DNA of 64,000 nucleotides from assembly GCA_052387815.1 (NCBI GenBank), contig JBQTIU010000057.1, forward strand, positions 1 to 64,000, given 5' to 3'. Below, in pieces: positions 19,408 to 27,538 of the stretch (position 1 is the first letter of the stretch; each line of letters opens with the position of its first letter). The notes beneath the pieces were generated by a model. It was given only the letters and a program-made list of their open reading frames with translations, was not told the DNA's origin and did not search any database. Source of the DNA: JBQTIU01 sp052387815. GTDB lineage: Bacteria > Pseudomonadota > Alphaproteobacteria > CACIAM-22H2. A program made the position numbers and the translations under genes.

Positions 19408-20451
19408 TCAGGCCACCACGCGCACCCGCCGGCCCGCCGCCAAGCGGAACGCGTAATCGATCGCCTCCACCATGCTCTGGGCAATGGCGATCCCGCGCCC
19501 TGCAATGTCGAAGGCGGTGCCGTGATCGACCGAGGTGCGAACGAAGGGTAGGCCGAGCGTGACGTTGACTCCGCTGAGCGCCGTCCACCGCCCGATCGCC
19601 GGGTCGATCGAGAAGCCGAGCAGTTTGACCGGAATGTGGCCCTGGTCGTGGAACATCGCGACCACGGCGTCGAACTCGCCCCCGACCGCCCTGACGAACA
19701 CCGTATCGCCGGGCAGCGGCCCCGCGATGTCGACGCCGCCCGCCCGGAACGACTCGACGACCGGCACCAGGACCCGGGCGTCCTCGTCGCCGAACAGGCC
19801 GCCCTCTCCGGCGTGGGGGTTGAGCGCCGCGACCGCGATCCGCGGCCGCTCGATGCCGAGATCGACCAGCGCCTCGATGGTCAGCTCGACGACCCGCGTG
19901 ACCCGCTCGCGCGTGATCAAAGCAGGCACGCGCGACAGCGCGACATGGGTCGAGACGTGGCTGACGCGCAGGCGGTCGTGGGCCAGCATCATGCAGGAAT
20001 CCCGGCTGCCACTCAGCGCCGCCAGCATGTCGGTGTGCCCGGCGTACTTGAAGCCGGTGAGGTTGAGGGCCTCCTTGCTGAGCGGCGCGGTCGCGATGGC
20101 ATCGATGCGGCGCGCGAGCACGAGCTCGACCGCCCGGGCGACGGCGTGATAGGCAAGCCGGCCAGCCTCGGCGCCGACCTGGCCGATGGGGATCTCGGCG
20201 CGTGCCCCCGCCGCCTCGATGGTCGGCACGAGCGGCCACGGGCCGCGGCTGCCGTCGGTCGAGAGCCGCGCCGGGAAGCCGAGCGCGGCCGCGCAATCGG
20301 CCAGGCAGCGCCCGGTCCCGATCACCACGAGATCGAGCTCGTTCGCCGCCACTCGGGGCGCGAGCTCCTTGACCGCCTTGAGCGCAATCTCTGGGCCGAT
20401 GCCGGCCGGGTCGCCCATGGTGAGGCCGATGATCGCTCGCCGGACCGTCAT
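19408..20451 (-). CDS. PdxA/PdxA2-family 4-phospho-threonate-type dehydrogenase
   Basis: This 347-residue protein has the PdxA fold: IGLTMGDPAGIGPEIALKA near residues 8-26, KEALNLTGFKYAGHTDMLA near 139, LNPHAGEGGLFGDED near 206 and MFHDQGHIPVKLLGF near 265, with the metal-binding His residues. Biosynthetic PdxA makes vitamin B6, whereas PdxA2 oxidatively decarboxylates 4-phospho-D-threonate (or the erythronate form) to dihydroxyacetone phosphate. Pairing with a DUF1537 kinase, joined by an ATGA overlap, is the published PdxA2 context. I therefore favour the catabolic role. pdxA proper is expected elsewhere. Confidence 0.88.
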   Translation of the reverse strand: MTVRRAIIGLTMGDPAGIGPEIALKAVKELAPRVAANELDLVVIGTGRCLADCAAALGFPARLSTDGSRGPWPLVPTIEAAGARAEIPIGQVGAEAGRLAYHAVARAVELVLARRIDAIATAPLSKEALNLTGFKYAGHTDMLAALSGSRDSCMMLAHDRLRVSHVSTHVALSRVPALITRERVTRVVELTIEALVDLGIERPRIAVAALNPHAGEGGLFGDEDARVLVPVVESFRAGGVDIAGPLPGDTVFVRAVGGEFDAVVAMFHDQGHIPVKLLGFSIDPAIGRWTALSGVNVTLGLPFVRTSVDHGTAFDIAGRGIAIAQSMVEAIDYAFRLAAGRRVRVVA

Positions 20452-21578
20452 GGCGTGCCCGCTCCGCCGGCCAGCATGTCGGCGAGCGCCGAACGGCCGC
20501 CAAAGGCGCCGGACTTCGAGACCACCGGCAGCCCGTCCCACGCGCCCCCGACCAGCGCCGAACGGGCCAAGCCCGGCGCGGGCTCGCCGAGCGCCGTCAT
20601 CGCCGACGCGCCGAGGGCGAGGCAGAGGCGGAACAAGGTGTCGCCCCCGGTGACCGCCAGCCCACCCGGGCGCGGCGCCGCGCCGACGAGGACCGCGAGG
20701 CCGGCCGAGACGAGGCCGCCCGCCGCGCGTCGTTCCGTTCCGGGCGGCAGCCGGAAGACCAGTGCCGAGTCGGCCCCGGCCTTCAAACCGCCGGCGACAT
20801 GGGCGACCGCCGACTCGATGTCGCGCGCGTCGCCGATGGCGACGACGGCGATGCCGCCGGTCGCGGCGAGACGGGCGACTTGCGCCTGCGCCGCGGGATG
20901 GGAACTGCCGACGACCGCGAGCCGCGGCCTCGGCAGCGGTCCGGCCGGCGAGGCGGCCGCGGCCGGCAGCCGCGCGGCGAGCGCGCGCCCGAGACCGGCG
21001 CAGCCGCACCACAGCACCGGCCGGTCGAGACGGTCGCCGGCGCGCGCCACCGCCTCCAAGTCGGCATCGCTCTCGGCGTCGCACAGAATGACCCCGCCGC
21101 CGGCGATGGCCTCGGCGCTCGCCGCCAGGCGCGGCTTGTGCCCGAGCGCGGCGAGCGCGTCGGGCAGCCGGCAGTCGGCCGCGGTCCACGGGCGGTCGTC
21201 GTCGGTGCGGAAGTACTGCTGCCCGCGCCACGTGATGCGACGCTGCGCGGGGAAGGCCGGCGCGACGACGACCGTCGCGAAGCGGCCGCCGGCCAGGCAA
21301 GCGGCGATCTCCGCTGCCGGGTGGCCGCGCAGCAGCGAGTCGATCTTCTTGAAGGCGATGTCGGCACCGACCAGCGCCGCTCCGCACCGCCGAACGCGCG
21401 AAACGGCTACGTCCTCAAGAGCCTCGCGCGTCTCCGAGTCGAGGGCCACGCTGCCTGCCGCCCGGACCCAGGGGTCCTCACCCCACACCACCGGGAGGGG
21501 GCCGGCCGCCCGGGCGAACGGACCGGCGGTATCGAGGGCGCCGGTCAAGTCATCGGCGAGCAGCCGCACGACGGTCAT
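20448..21578 (-). CDS. DUF1537 four-carbon acid sugar kinase
   Basis: This is a 376-residue two-domain kinase. The N-terminal substrate domain opens MTVVRLLADDLTGALDTAG and has IAFKKIDSLLRGHPAAEI near residue 74. The C-terminal nucleotide domain has GGLAVTGGDTLFRLCLALG near residue 305 and ends with SKSGAFGGRSALADML. The family phosphorylates D-threonate, D-erythronate or 3-oxo-tetronates at C4. Its ATGA overlap with the PdxA2-like gene fits the DtnK-PdxA2 pair. It is somewhat shorter than the usual 410-430 residues. It also overlaps the DeoR gene by four bases, so regulator, kinase and dehydrogenase are coupled. Confidence 0.9.
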   Translation of the reverse strand: MTVVRLLADDLTGALDTAGPFARAAGPLPVVWGEDPWVRAAGSVALDSETREALEDVAVSRVRRCGAALVGADIAFKKIDSLLRGHPAAEIAACLAGGRFATVVVAPAFPAQRRITWRGQQYFRTDDDRPWTAADCRLPDALAALGHKPRLAASAEAIAGGGVILCDAESDADLEAVARAGDRLDRPVLWCGCAGLGRALAARLPAAAASPAGPLPRPRLAVVGSSHPAAQAQVARLAATGGIAVVAIGDARDIESAVAHVAGGLKAGADSALVFRLPPGTERRAAGGLVSAGLAVLVGAAPRPGGLAVTGGDTLFRLCLALGASAMTALGEPAPGLARSALVGGAWDGLPVVSKSGAFGGRSALADMLAGGAGTP

Positions 21579-22381
21579 TTCCTCGCCCTTGCCGCGGCGA
21601 TGTCGACCGTGACGCCGAGCTCCTCGAGCGCGCGCCGGTCGTCCTTCGGGATCTCGCGGTCGGTGATCAGGCGATGGACCGCCTGGGCCGGGCAGATCTC
21701 GCAGAAGGCGGGCTGCGCAAACTTCGAGGAATCGGCGAGCACCGCGACGTGGCGCGCGGCGGCGATCATCCGCCGCTTGATGGCGGCGATCTCGATCGAG
21801 GTGTCGCCGAGTCGCTGTCTGGCCAGCGAATGGGTCCCGATCAGCGCCAAATCGGCGTGCAGGCCCTCGATGAAGGACTCGCCGGGCTCGCCAATAAGGG
21901 TGGACGAACCGGGGCGCACCGTACCGCCCAGCACGATGACCCGGATGCGCGGGGCGGCGGCGAGCAGGGTGGCGATCTTCAGGTCGTTGGTCACCGCGGT
22001 CAGGCCGAGGTCGCGTTCGACCACCCGCACCGCCGCCTCCAGCACGGTCGAGCTCGAGTCGAAGATCACGCACTGGCCGTCCTCGACCAACTCGGCCGCC
22101 CGCCCTCCGATCGCCACCTTGGCGGCATGCTCCAGGTTGGCGGCGATCTCGTGGCCGGGCTCGAAGGTGGTGCGCAGTCGGGTCTTGAGCAGCGCGCCGC
22201 CGTGCGTGCGCTCCATGTAGCCCTGCGCGGTCAGCTCGTCGAGGTCGCGGCGGACGGTGGAGAACGAGCCGCCGATCGCCTGGGCGATCTCGGACACCGC
22301 GGCGACGCCGCGCCGGCGGATGAGATCGAGCACCAGCGCACGCCGCTGGGCCGGAATCAGGCGGGCGTTGCGGCGCGGCAC
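21575..22381 (-). CDS. DeoR-family transcription regulator
   Basis: This is a 268-residue regulator. An N-terminal winged helix (IPAQRRALVLDLIRRRGVAA, then IAQAIGGSFSTVRRDLDEL with the YMERTHGGALL turn) precedes the DeoR C-terminal sensor domain (IFDSSSTVLEAA, LTAVTNDLKIATLL). Such domains bind phosphorylated sugar intermediates. The start is taken as the GTG at 22379-22381, just after the TAA of the upstream short frame and next to AAAGG. An upstream extension of 46 residues has no domain character. It probably controls the kinase-PdxA2-oxidoreductase-aldolase operon that begins with it. Confidence 0.9.
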   Translation of the reverse strand: MPRRNARLIPAQRRALVLDLIRRRGVAAVSEIAQAIGGSFSTVRRDLDELTAQGYMERTHGGALLKTRLRTTFEPGHEIAANLEHAAKVAIGGRAAELVEDGQCVIFDSSSTVLEAAVRVVERDLGLTAVTNDLKIATLLAAAPRIRVIVLGGTVRPGSSTLIGEPGESFIEGLHADLALIGTHSLARQRLGDTSIEIAAIKRRMIAAARHVAVLADSSKFAQPAFCEICPAQAVHRLITDREIPKDDRRALEELGVTVDIAAARARK

Positions 22382-22388
22382 GGCGCCT

Positions 22389-22538
22389 TTAGCCCGCGCC
22401 TCGGAGATCGTAGCCGACGATGGCGCGGCCGCGCACCGCGGCGGCGTTTGCCCGGACCACGGCGAGGAAGCGGTCGACCGCCGAGGGATCGATCTCGAAG
22501 TCGACCGCAATCGCGTCACCGGCGGCAGGCTTGACCAT
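22389..22538 (-). pseudogene. Short frame resembling the start of an antibiotic-biosynthesis-monooxygenase (ABM) domain
   Basis: A 49-residue frame overlaps the end of the dehydrogenase gene by 23 bases and stops just before the DeoR gene. It reads MVKPAAGDAIAVDFEIDPSA, then DRFLAVVRANAAAVRGRA, which resembles the first half of ABM/quinol-monooxygenase-like small proteins (normally about 95-100 residues). The second half is missing, so it looks like a truncated remnant; it could also be an intact short protein. AAGGA precedes the ATG closely. Confidence 0.4.
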
Positions 22539-23463
22539 CGTCCTTGCCGTCTAGCTCGAGGTCGGGAATCCGGGCGCCGACCATCTCGGCGAGCACCCCC
22601 GGCAGGGTCGGCATGAAGCGTTCGCCGTGGCCGCGCATCAGGGCGAGCTGGTAGAGCTGGCTGGCCGCGTTGGCGACCAGGGCCGGCGCCTGCGCCGATT
22701 CCGCCAGGCGGGTGTAGAAGCGAAGGTCCTTACCGGCGATGCGCAGCGGTCCCTTGAGTTGCGAATCGTCGCCCTCGAGCGCCCACGGCATCATCATCTG
22801 GAACATGGCGCTGTTGGCGCCACCGGAGGAGACGACGTCGTATAGCTTGCGCAGATCGACGCCGAGCCGTGCCGCGGTCACCACCGCCTCGGCGATCACC
22901 GCGCTGGTGCCGATCGAAATGTAGTTGTTGAGGAGCTTCAGCGTGTGGCCGGCGCCGAGCTGGCCGACCTCGATGATCGTATCGGCGTAGCACTCGATCA
23001 CCGGCCGTACCGCGGCGACGGTCTCGGGATCGCCGCCGAGGAAGGTGTTGAGCTTGCCGGCCTCCGCCTCGCGGGGCGTGCGGCCGAGTGGTCCGTCGAC
23101 CATGGCGACGCCGCGCTCCTTCAAAAGCGCGCCGAGCTTGCGCGTCGAGGCGGGATCGCCAGTCGTCGAATCGACGACGATCATTCCGGGCCGGCTGCCC
23201 ACCACCACGCCCTCCGGGCCCAGCACGACGGCTTCGACCTCGACCGAGGATGGCAGGCACAGGAAAACGATGTCCGAGGCCCGCGCCACCTCGGCGGGCG
23301 TGTGCGCCTCGCGGGCCCCGCGCCCCACCAGGTCGTCGACCGGCGCGCGCTTGCGGTGGCCGAGCACGGTCAGCTCATGGCCCTTGCGCAGGATATTCTT
23401 GGCGGCGCCGTGCCCCATCAGGCCGACGCCGATGTAGCCGACGCGTTTGAGCTCGCCTGCCAC
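22516..23463 (-). CDS. 3-hydroxyisobutyrate dehydrogenase-family enzyme (threonate dehydrogenase-like)
   Basis: This is a 315-residue beta-hydroxyacid dehydrogenase. The Rossmann motif is VGYIGVGLMGHGAAKNIL near residues 6-23, the substrate loop VDGPLGRTPREAEAGKL near 120, and the catalytic Lys segment GAGHTLKLLNNY near 168. The family includes LtnD and DenD, which oxidise L-threonate and D-erythronate at C2. The GTG start at 23463 has GGAG seven bases upstream; the longer frame (38 more residues) lacks support. Its position upstream of the DeoR-kinase-PdxA2 genes suggests it feeds the same sugar-acid pathway. Confidence 0.88.
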   Translation of the reverse strand: MAGELKRVGYIGVGLMGHGAAKNILRKGHELTVLGHRKRAPVDDLVGRGAREAHTPAEVARASDIVFLCLPSSVEVEAVVLGPEGVVVGSRPGMIVVDSTTGDPASTRKLGALLKERGVAMVDGPLGRTPREAEAGKLNTFLGGDPETVAAVRPVIECYADTIIEVGQLGAGHTLKLLNNYISIGTSAVIAEAVVTAARLGVDLRKLYDVVSSGGANSAMFQMMMPWALEGDDSQLKGPLRIAGKDLRFYTRLAESAQAPALVANAASQLYQLALMRGHGERFMPTLPGVLAEMVGARIPDLELDGKDDGQACRR

Positions 23464-23802
23464 CCTGCGTCTCCATCCCTTGCCAGCCCGACGGCGTCGG
23501 GCCGCCGACGATGTTTGCATGTTTTTGAGCGATTCTGCAAGTAACCCGCCTTTCTCACGGCAGCTATCACGAGGCAATCATGCAGCGCCGCGGGGCGCGG
23601 CGAGCGCGGCGTAAGCGCGCCCGTATTCGTGCCGGTCGGGGAACGCCGAGGCCATCGCGACCTTGCGCCGGCGGACGCTGATTTCGACCGGGGCGCCGAG
23701 TTTGCACCGGGGAACTCCTGCCAAGCCGGTCAAGTCGTTGTTCGCAAAACAACTTTCCCGGATTCGATTCCCCGATGCACCTCTTTCAGTGAGAAATCCG
23801 GC
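23464..23802. other. Intergenic region with candidate promoter and TTGCA-N16-TGCAA repeat
   Basis: This 339-base gap contains no convincing gene. Next to the dehydrogenase gene it holds an AT-rich patch with an inverted repeat TTGCA / TGCAA at 23515-23540, a possible operator for the DeoR regulator. Further right, a minus-strand frame ending at 23579 reads partly protein-like (MASAFPDRHEYGRAYAALAA) but has no plausible start; it may be a decayed gene end. Confidence 0.35.
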
Positions 23803-24282
23803 TTATGGCGCGAGGCGCCAGCTGCCGTCCGCCTGGCGGCAGGCGATGCCATAGCCCTGCTCGGTCCGCCCGCCGACTTGGATGGTCTCGTGGAACTCGC
23901 GGCAAACCTCGCCGCTCGCCTGGTTGCGGCCCTCGCGGATCGGGGTCAGCATGCCGCGGTTGCCGGAATCGGGATTGGACCACGCGATTTGGGCGCCGAT
24001 CGGCGCCGCATAGGCGCGGCTTTGCGCCCGGTTGGCGTAGGCGATGTCGGCGCGGTCGAGGGATTTGCCGACCTCCTGGCCGATCAGCGCGCCGAGCAGC
24101 GTCCCGGCGGCGACGCCGACCAGCCGCCCCTTGCCCTTGCCGAACTGGGCGCCGGCGACGGCGCCGCCGATGCCGCCCAAGAGGCCGCCGAAGGTGGTCT
24201 TGTTGGCCCCGACTTCGCCCGCGCCGGAGGTGACGCATCCCGACAGCAAGGTTGCGGCCGCGAGGACAGCGATGGTGCGCAT
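23803..24282 (-). CDS. Glycine-zipper outer-membrane lipoprotein (17 kDa antigen-like)
   Basis: This is a 159-residue lipoprotein. The signal MRTIAVLAAATLLSGC places the lipidated Cys at residue 16 and fixes the start at 24282. The mature part has a glycine-zipper pair (GGLLGGIGGAVAGAQFGKGK then VAAGTLLGALIGQEVGKSLD, residues 32-72). A C-terminal domain follows with VCREFHETIQVGG, EQGYGIACRQADGSWRL, the usual rickettsial 17-kDa/YcfJ-type ending with two Cys. Its role is structural in the envelope and not further known. It follows wecB on the same strand, 90 bases downstream. Confidence 0.88.
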   Translation of the reverse strand: MRTIAVLAAATLLSGCVTSGAGEVGANKTTFGGLLGGIGGAVAGAQFGKGKGRLVGVAAGTLLGALIGQEVGKSLDRADIAYANRAQSRAYAAPIGAQIAWSNPDSGNRGMLTPIREGRNQASGEVCREFHETIQVGGRTEQGYGIACRQADGSWRLAP

Positions 24283-24372
24283 GAGCCTGGCCCTTCCCGA
24301 ATATCCCGCCCGTGGGGTGGCCGTGGCCGCCCTCTGGCGGCACAACGCCGCGCCGCCGGCGCTTATTCCAGG

Positions 24373-25473
24373 CTAGAGACGAGCACGCGACTTGAGGCTG
24401 GCGACGACGCGCTTAGCGGTGCGGCCGTCCCACAGCTCGGGCTTGCGTCCGTTCTTGCCATGGCCGTCGAGGATCGCGCGCACTGCCCAGCGCAGCCGCT
24501 CGGGCTTGACGAGCTGGTTGGTTCCCTCGCTGATCGTGATCGGCCGTTCGGTGGTGTCGCGAAGCGTCAGGCAGGGGATGTCGAGATAGGTGGTTTCCTC
24601 CTGCACGCCGCCGGAATCGGTGATGACCAGCTTGGCCTCGCTTACCAGGCTCATGAACTCGACATAACCCAGGGGATCGACGATCCGGATGTCCGGCGCC
24701 GCCGCCAGGGTTTCCATCAAGCCGAACGCCTCGAGCCGCAAGCGGGTGCGCGGATGGACCGGGAAGACCAGCGGCAGGCCGAGGGCGACCCCGGCGAGCT
24801 CGCTCACCAGGAAGGCAAGCGCCGCCTGGTCGTCGACGTTGGCGGGACGGTGGATCGTGACCACGCCGTAGCGCCCGGCCTCGAGCCCGAAGGCCCGCGG
24901 TGCGCCCGCGGCCGCGATGCGCTCGCGCATGAGCGCGTAGGAATCGATCATGATGTTGCCGACCCGCTCGATGCGCGCGGACGGCACGCCCTCGGCGCGG
25001 AGATTGTCGTCGGCGTCGCTGGACGGCGTCCACAACAGGTCGGCGACGGCGTCGGTGACGATGCGGTTGATTTCCTCCGGCATGGTGCGGTCGCGCGAGC
25101 GCAAGCCCGCCTCGAGATGGGCCACCTTGATGCACAGCTTGGCCCCGACCAGCGCGCACGCCATGGTCGAGTTGACGTCGCCCACCACGACGATCCAGTC
25201 GGGGGCCGCCGCGCGGCAGACGCGCTCATAGGCGATCATCACGCCGCCGGTCTGCTCGGCGTGCGTGCCGCTGCCGACGCCGAGATGGAAGTCCGGCGCC
25301 GGCAGGTCGAGGTCGTGCAGGAACGCATCCGACATGCCGGAATCGTAGTGCTGGCCGGTGTGGACGAGCCTGGTCCGGCACCACCGCTCGGGTTTGAGGG
25401 CATGGAACAGCGGCGCCACCTTCATGAAGTTGGGCCGCGCCGCGGCGATGAGATGGACGGTGGTGGGGCTCAT
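24373..25473 (-). CDS. wecB: UDP-N-acetylglucosamine 2-epimerase (non-hydrolysing)
   Basis: This 366-residue cytoplasmic enzyme interconverts UDP-GlcNAc and UDP-ManNAc for surface polysaccharide. Motifs include ARPNFMKVAPLFHAL near residue 12, HTGQHYDSGMSD near 38, HLEAGLRSRDRTMPEEINR near 120, VTIHRPANVD near 200 and ITDSGGVQEETTYLDIPCL near 285. All the active-site His, Glu and Asp segments are present. It is encoded after gmhA (18 bases) and divergent from a DegT sugar aminotransferase, forming a small polysaccharide locus. Confidence 0.94.
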   Translation of the reverse strand: MSPTTVHLIAAARPNFMKVAPLFHALKPERWCRTRLVHTGQHYDSGMSDAFLHDLDLPAPDFHLGVGSGTHAEQTGGVMIAYERVCRAAAPDWIVVVGDVNSTMACALVGAKLCIKVAHLEAGLRSRDRTMPEEINRIVTDAVADLLWTPSSDADDNLRAEGVPSARIERVGNIMIDSYALMRERIAAAGAPRAFGLEAGRYGVVTIHRPANVDDQAALAFLVSELAGVALGLPLVFPVHPRTRLRLEAFGLMETLAAAPDIRIVDPLGYVEFMSLVSEAKLVITDSGGVQEETTYLDIPCLTLRDTTERPITISEGTNQLVKPERLRWAVRAILDGHGKNGRKPELWDGRTAKRVVASLKSRARL

Positions 25474-25491
25474 ATCGGGCGCGCATCCGCG

Positions 25492-26091
25492 CTAGAGGCG
25501 CGTGCCGGCGAACATCTGGCGCTCGATCAGCGCGCACAAGACGTGGCCGACGACGATGTGCGCCTCCTGGATTTTCTGGGTCTCGGTCGAGGGAATGCAG
25601 ATCAACGCATCGCACAAGGCGCGCATGGCCCCGCCCGTCTGGCCGGTCATGCCCACGCTCATCAGCCCCTTGGCGCGGGCCTGCTCGAGCCCGCGGATGA
25701 CATTGCGCGATCGCCCGGAGGTCGACAGGGCGATGAACACGTCGCCCGGGCGGCCGATGGCGTCGATCTGGCGCGCGAACACCTCCTCGTACCCGTAATC
25801 GTTGGCGAGCGCGGTCAAGACCGCGGTGTCGGCGTTGAGCGCCAAGGCCGGCAGGCCCCCCCGCTCGAACTCGAGCCGGCCGACCAGTTCGCCGGCCAGA
25901 TGCTGGGCGTCCGCGGCGCTGCCGCCATTGCCGGCAAACAGGATCTTGTTGCCGCGCTGGATCGCGCCGGCGCAACTCCGGCCGACCGCTTCGATGCTCG
26001 CCAACAGCTCGGCATCGGCGAGGATCGCCGACAACAGCGTCCGGGTCTTGTCGATCTCGTTGCGAACGTGGTCCTGCAATCGAACCTCCAT
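25492..26091 (-). CDS. gmhA: SIS-domain phosphoheptose isomerase
   Basis: This is a 199-residue isomerase of the GmhA/DiaA type, which makes D-glycero-D-manno-heptose 7-phosphate from sedoheptulose 7-phosphate for LPS core or other glycans. The signature FAGNGGSAADAQHLAGELVG lies near residues 52-71. DVFIALSTSGRSRNVIRGLE, near 115, binds the phosphate, and ETQKIQEAHIVVGHVLC near 170 holds the catalytic Glu and His. It is followed by wecB and divergent from the DegT gene 201 bases away. The related DiaA (replication) cannot be fully excluded, but the surface-glycan neighbours favour GmhA. Confidence 0.88.
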   Translation of the reverse strand: MEVRLQDHVRNEIDKTRTLLSAILADAELLASIEAVGRSCAGAIQRGNKILFAGNGGSAADAQHLAGELVGRLEFERGGLPALALNADTAVLTALANDYGYEEVFARQIDAIGRPGDVFIALSTSGRSRNVIRGLEQARAKGLMSVGMTGQTGGAMRALCDALICIPSTETQKIQEAHIVVGHVLCALIERQMFAGTRL

Positions 26092-26292
26092 GCCACCGGC
26101 GCGGGCCGCGCCCCTTCGATGCCCCTTGCCCCCGCCCGGGACGACACGATACGCGCTCCCTCCCCCTATATATCCTTGCTCGCCGCGGCGAGCGAATCTT
26201 GCGCGCTTTCGGGCCTTGCGAACCTGCTATTAAGAACAGCTATCGTCCGGCCCGCATCGCGAGCCCCAACTTCGACGAGGCGTGCGTCCTTC

Positions 26293-27504
26293 ATGGTCAC
26301 TCCTTCCGGCAAGCCCTCGACCGGCCAGCCCATCGCTCGCCCGGCCCCGCCGCTTGCGTTCAACGACCTCGGCGCCCAGCGCCGGCGCCTCGGGTCCCGC
26401 ATCGAGGCCGCGCTCGGCCGCGTCATCGACCACGGCCGCTATATCCTGGGGCCGGAAGTGGCCGAGCTCGAAGGGCGGCTCGCCGCTTTCTGCGGCGCCC
26501 GCCACGCGCTCGGCTGCGCCAACGGGACCGATGCGCTCGTGCTCGCCTTGCGCGCCAAACGGGTGGGGCCGGGCGATGCCGTGTTCGTGCCGAGCTTCAC
26601 CTTTGCCGCCACGGCCGAGGCCGTGGCCTCGGTCGGCGCCACCCCGGTGTTCGCCGACGTGGCTCCCGCGAGCTTCAACCTCGACCCCGCGAGCCTCGAG
26701 GCGGCGGTGGATTCGGCGCGGCGGCTCGCCCTCAAGCCCACGGCGGTGATCGCGGTCGACCTCTACGGCCACCCGGCCGACTACGACGCCATCGCGGCCG
26801 TCGCCTCCGCCCATGGGCTATGGATCCTGGCCGACGCCGCGCAAAGCTTCGGCGCCAGCTACAAGGGATTGCGGGTCGGGGGCATCGGGCCGGTCACGAC
26901 CACGAGCTTTTATCCCTCGAAGCCGCTCGGCTGCTACGGCGACGGCGGCGCCGTGTTCACCGACGATCCCGACCTGGCGCGCGCCATATCCTCGCTGCGC
27001 GACCACGGCCGCGGCGCCGAAAAATACGGCCACGTTCGCATCGGCATGAACAGCCGCCTCGATACGATCCAGGCCGCGATCCTGATCGAGAAGCTGGCGA
27101 TCTTCGAGGACGAGATCGCCGTCCGCCGGCGCATCGCCGAGCGCTACAATGCCTTGCTTCACGACGCCGTGCGGGTGCCGCGGTCCAACCCCGGCGCGCA
27201 CTCGGTGTGGGCGCAGTACACGATCCTCCTCGATCGCCGCGATGAGGTCGCCGCCCGGCTCGCGGGCGAAGGCATCCCGACCGCGATCCACTACCCGGTC
27301 CCGCTGCATCTTCAGCCCGCCTTTGCCCACTGCCCAGTCGCCGCCGGAGGCCTCGGGACGGCGGAGCGGCTGGCGCGAAGCGTACTCAGCCTGCCCATGC
27401 ATCCCTACCTCGAGGAAGCGACCCAAGACCGCATCGTCGAAGCGCTGCGCCGGGCGCTCGCCACGACGATCGGCGCGGACGATCGTTCGACCGGCCGCTC
27501 GTGA
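26293..27504 (+). CDS. DegT/DnrJ/EryC1-family PLP sugar aminotransferase
   Basis: This is a 403-residue aminotransferase acting on nucleotide-linked keto sugars. It has GRYILGPEVAELEGRLAAFC near residue 50, CANGTDALVLALRA near 76, and DAAQSFGASYKG near 185 with the PLP-contact Asp. TTTSFYPSKPLGCYGDGGAV near 205 contains the Schiff-base Lys. The start is the ATG at 26293; an upstream continuation of the frame is antisense to other genes. A weak promoter (TTGCGA at 26216, GCTATC at 26239) lies ahead. With wecB and gmhA it implies an amino-sugar-containing surface polymer. Confidence 0.93.
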   Translation: MVTPSGKPSTGQPIARPAPPLAFNDLGAQRRRLGSRIEAALGRVIDHGRYILGPEVAELEGRLAAFCGARHALGCANGTDALVLALRAKRVGPGDAVFVPSFTFAATAEAVASVGATPVFADVAPASFNLDPASLEAAVDSARRLALKPTAVIAVDLYGHPADYDAIAAVASAHGLWILADAAQSFGASYKGLRVGGIGPVTTTSFYPSKPLGCYGDGGAVFTDDPDLARAISSLRDHGRGAEKYGHVRIGMNSRLDTIQAAILIEKLAIFEDEIAVRRRIAERYNALLHDAVRVPRSNPGAHSVWAQYTILLDRRDEVAARLAGEGIPTAIHYPVPLHLQPAFAHCPVAAGGLGTAERLARSVLSLPMHPYLEEATQDRIVEALRRALATTIGADDRSTGRS

Positions 27505-27538
27505 CCCCGCTTCCCCCGTTGCACCGCTTCGACGCTCG

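Noticed and set aside
23567..23752. A 61-codon minus-strand frame in the gap at 23464-23802
   Set aside because: Its product is Arg/Pro-rich shadow-like sequence; the neighbouring frame looks more protein-like but lacks a start, so neither is called a gene.
23629..26292. Long upstream extension of the DegT aminotransferase frame (888 codons)
   Set aside because: The extension is antisense to the lipoprotein, wecB and gmhA genes; the true start is the ATG at 26293.
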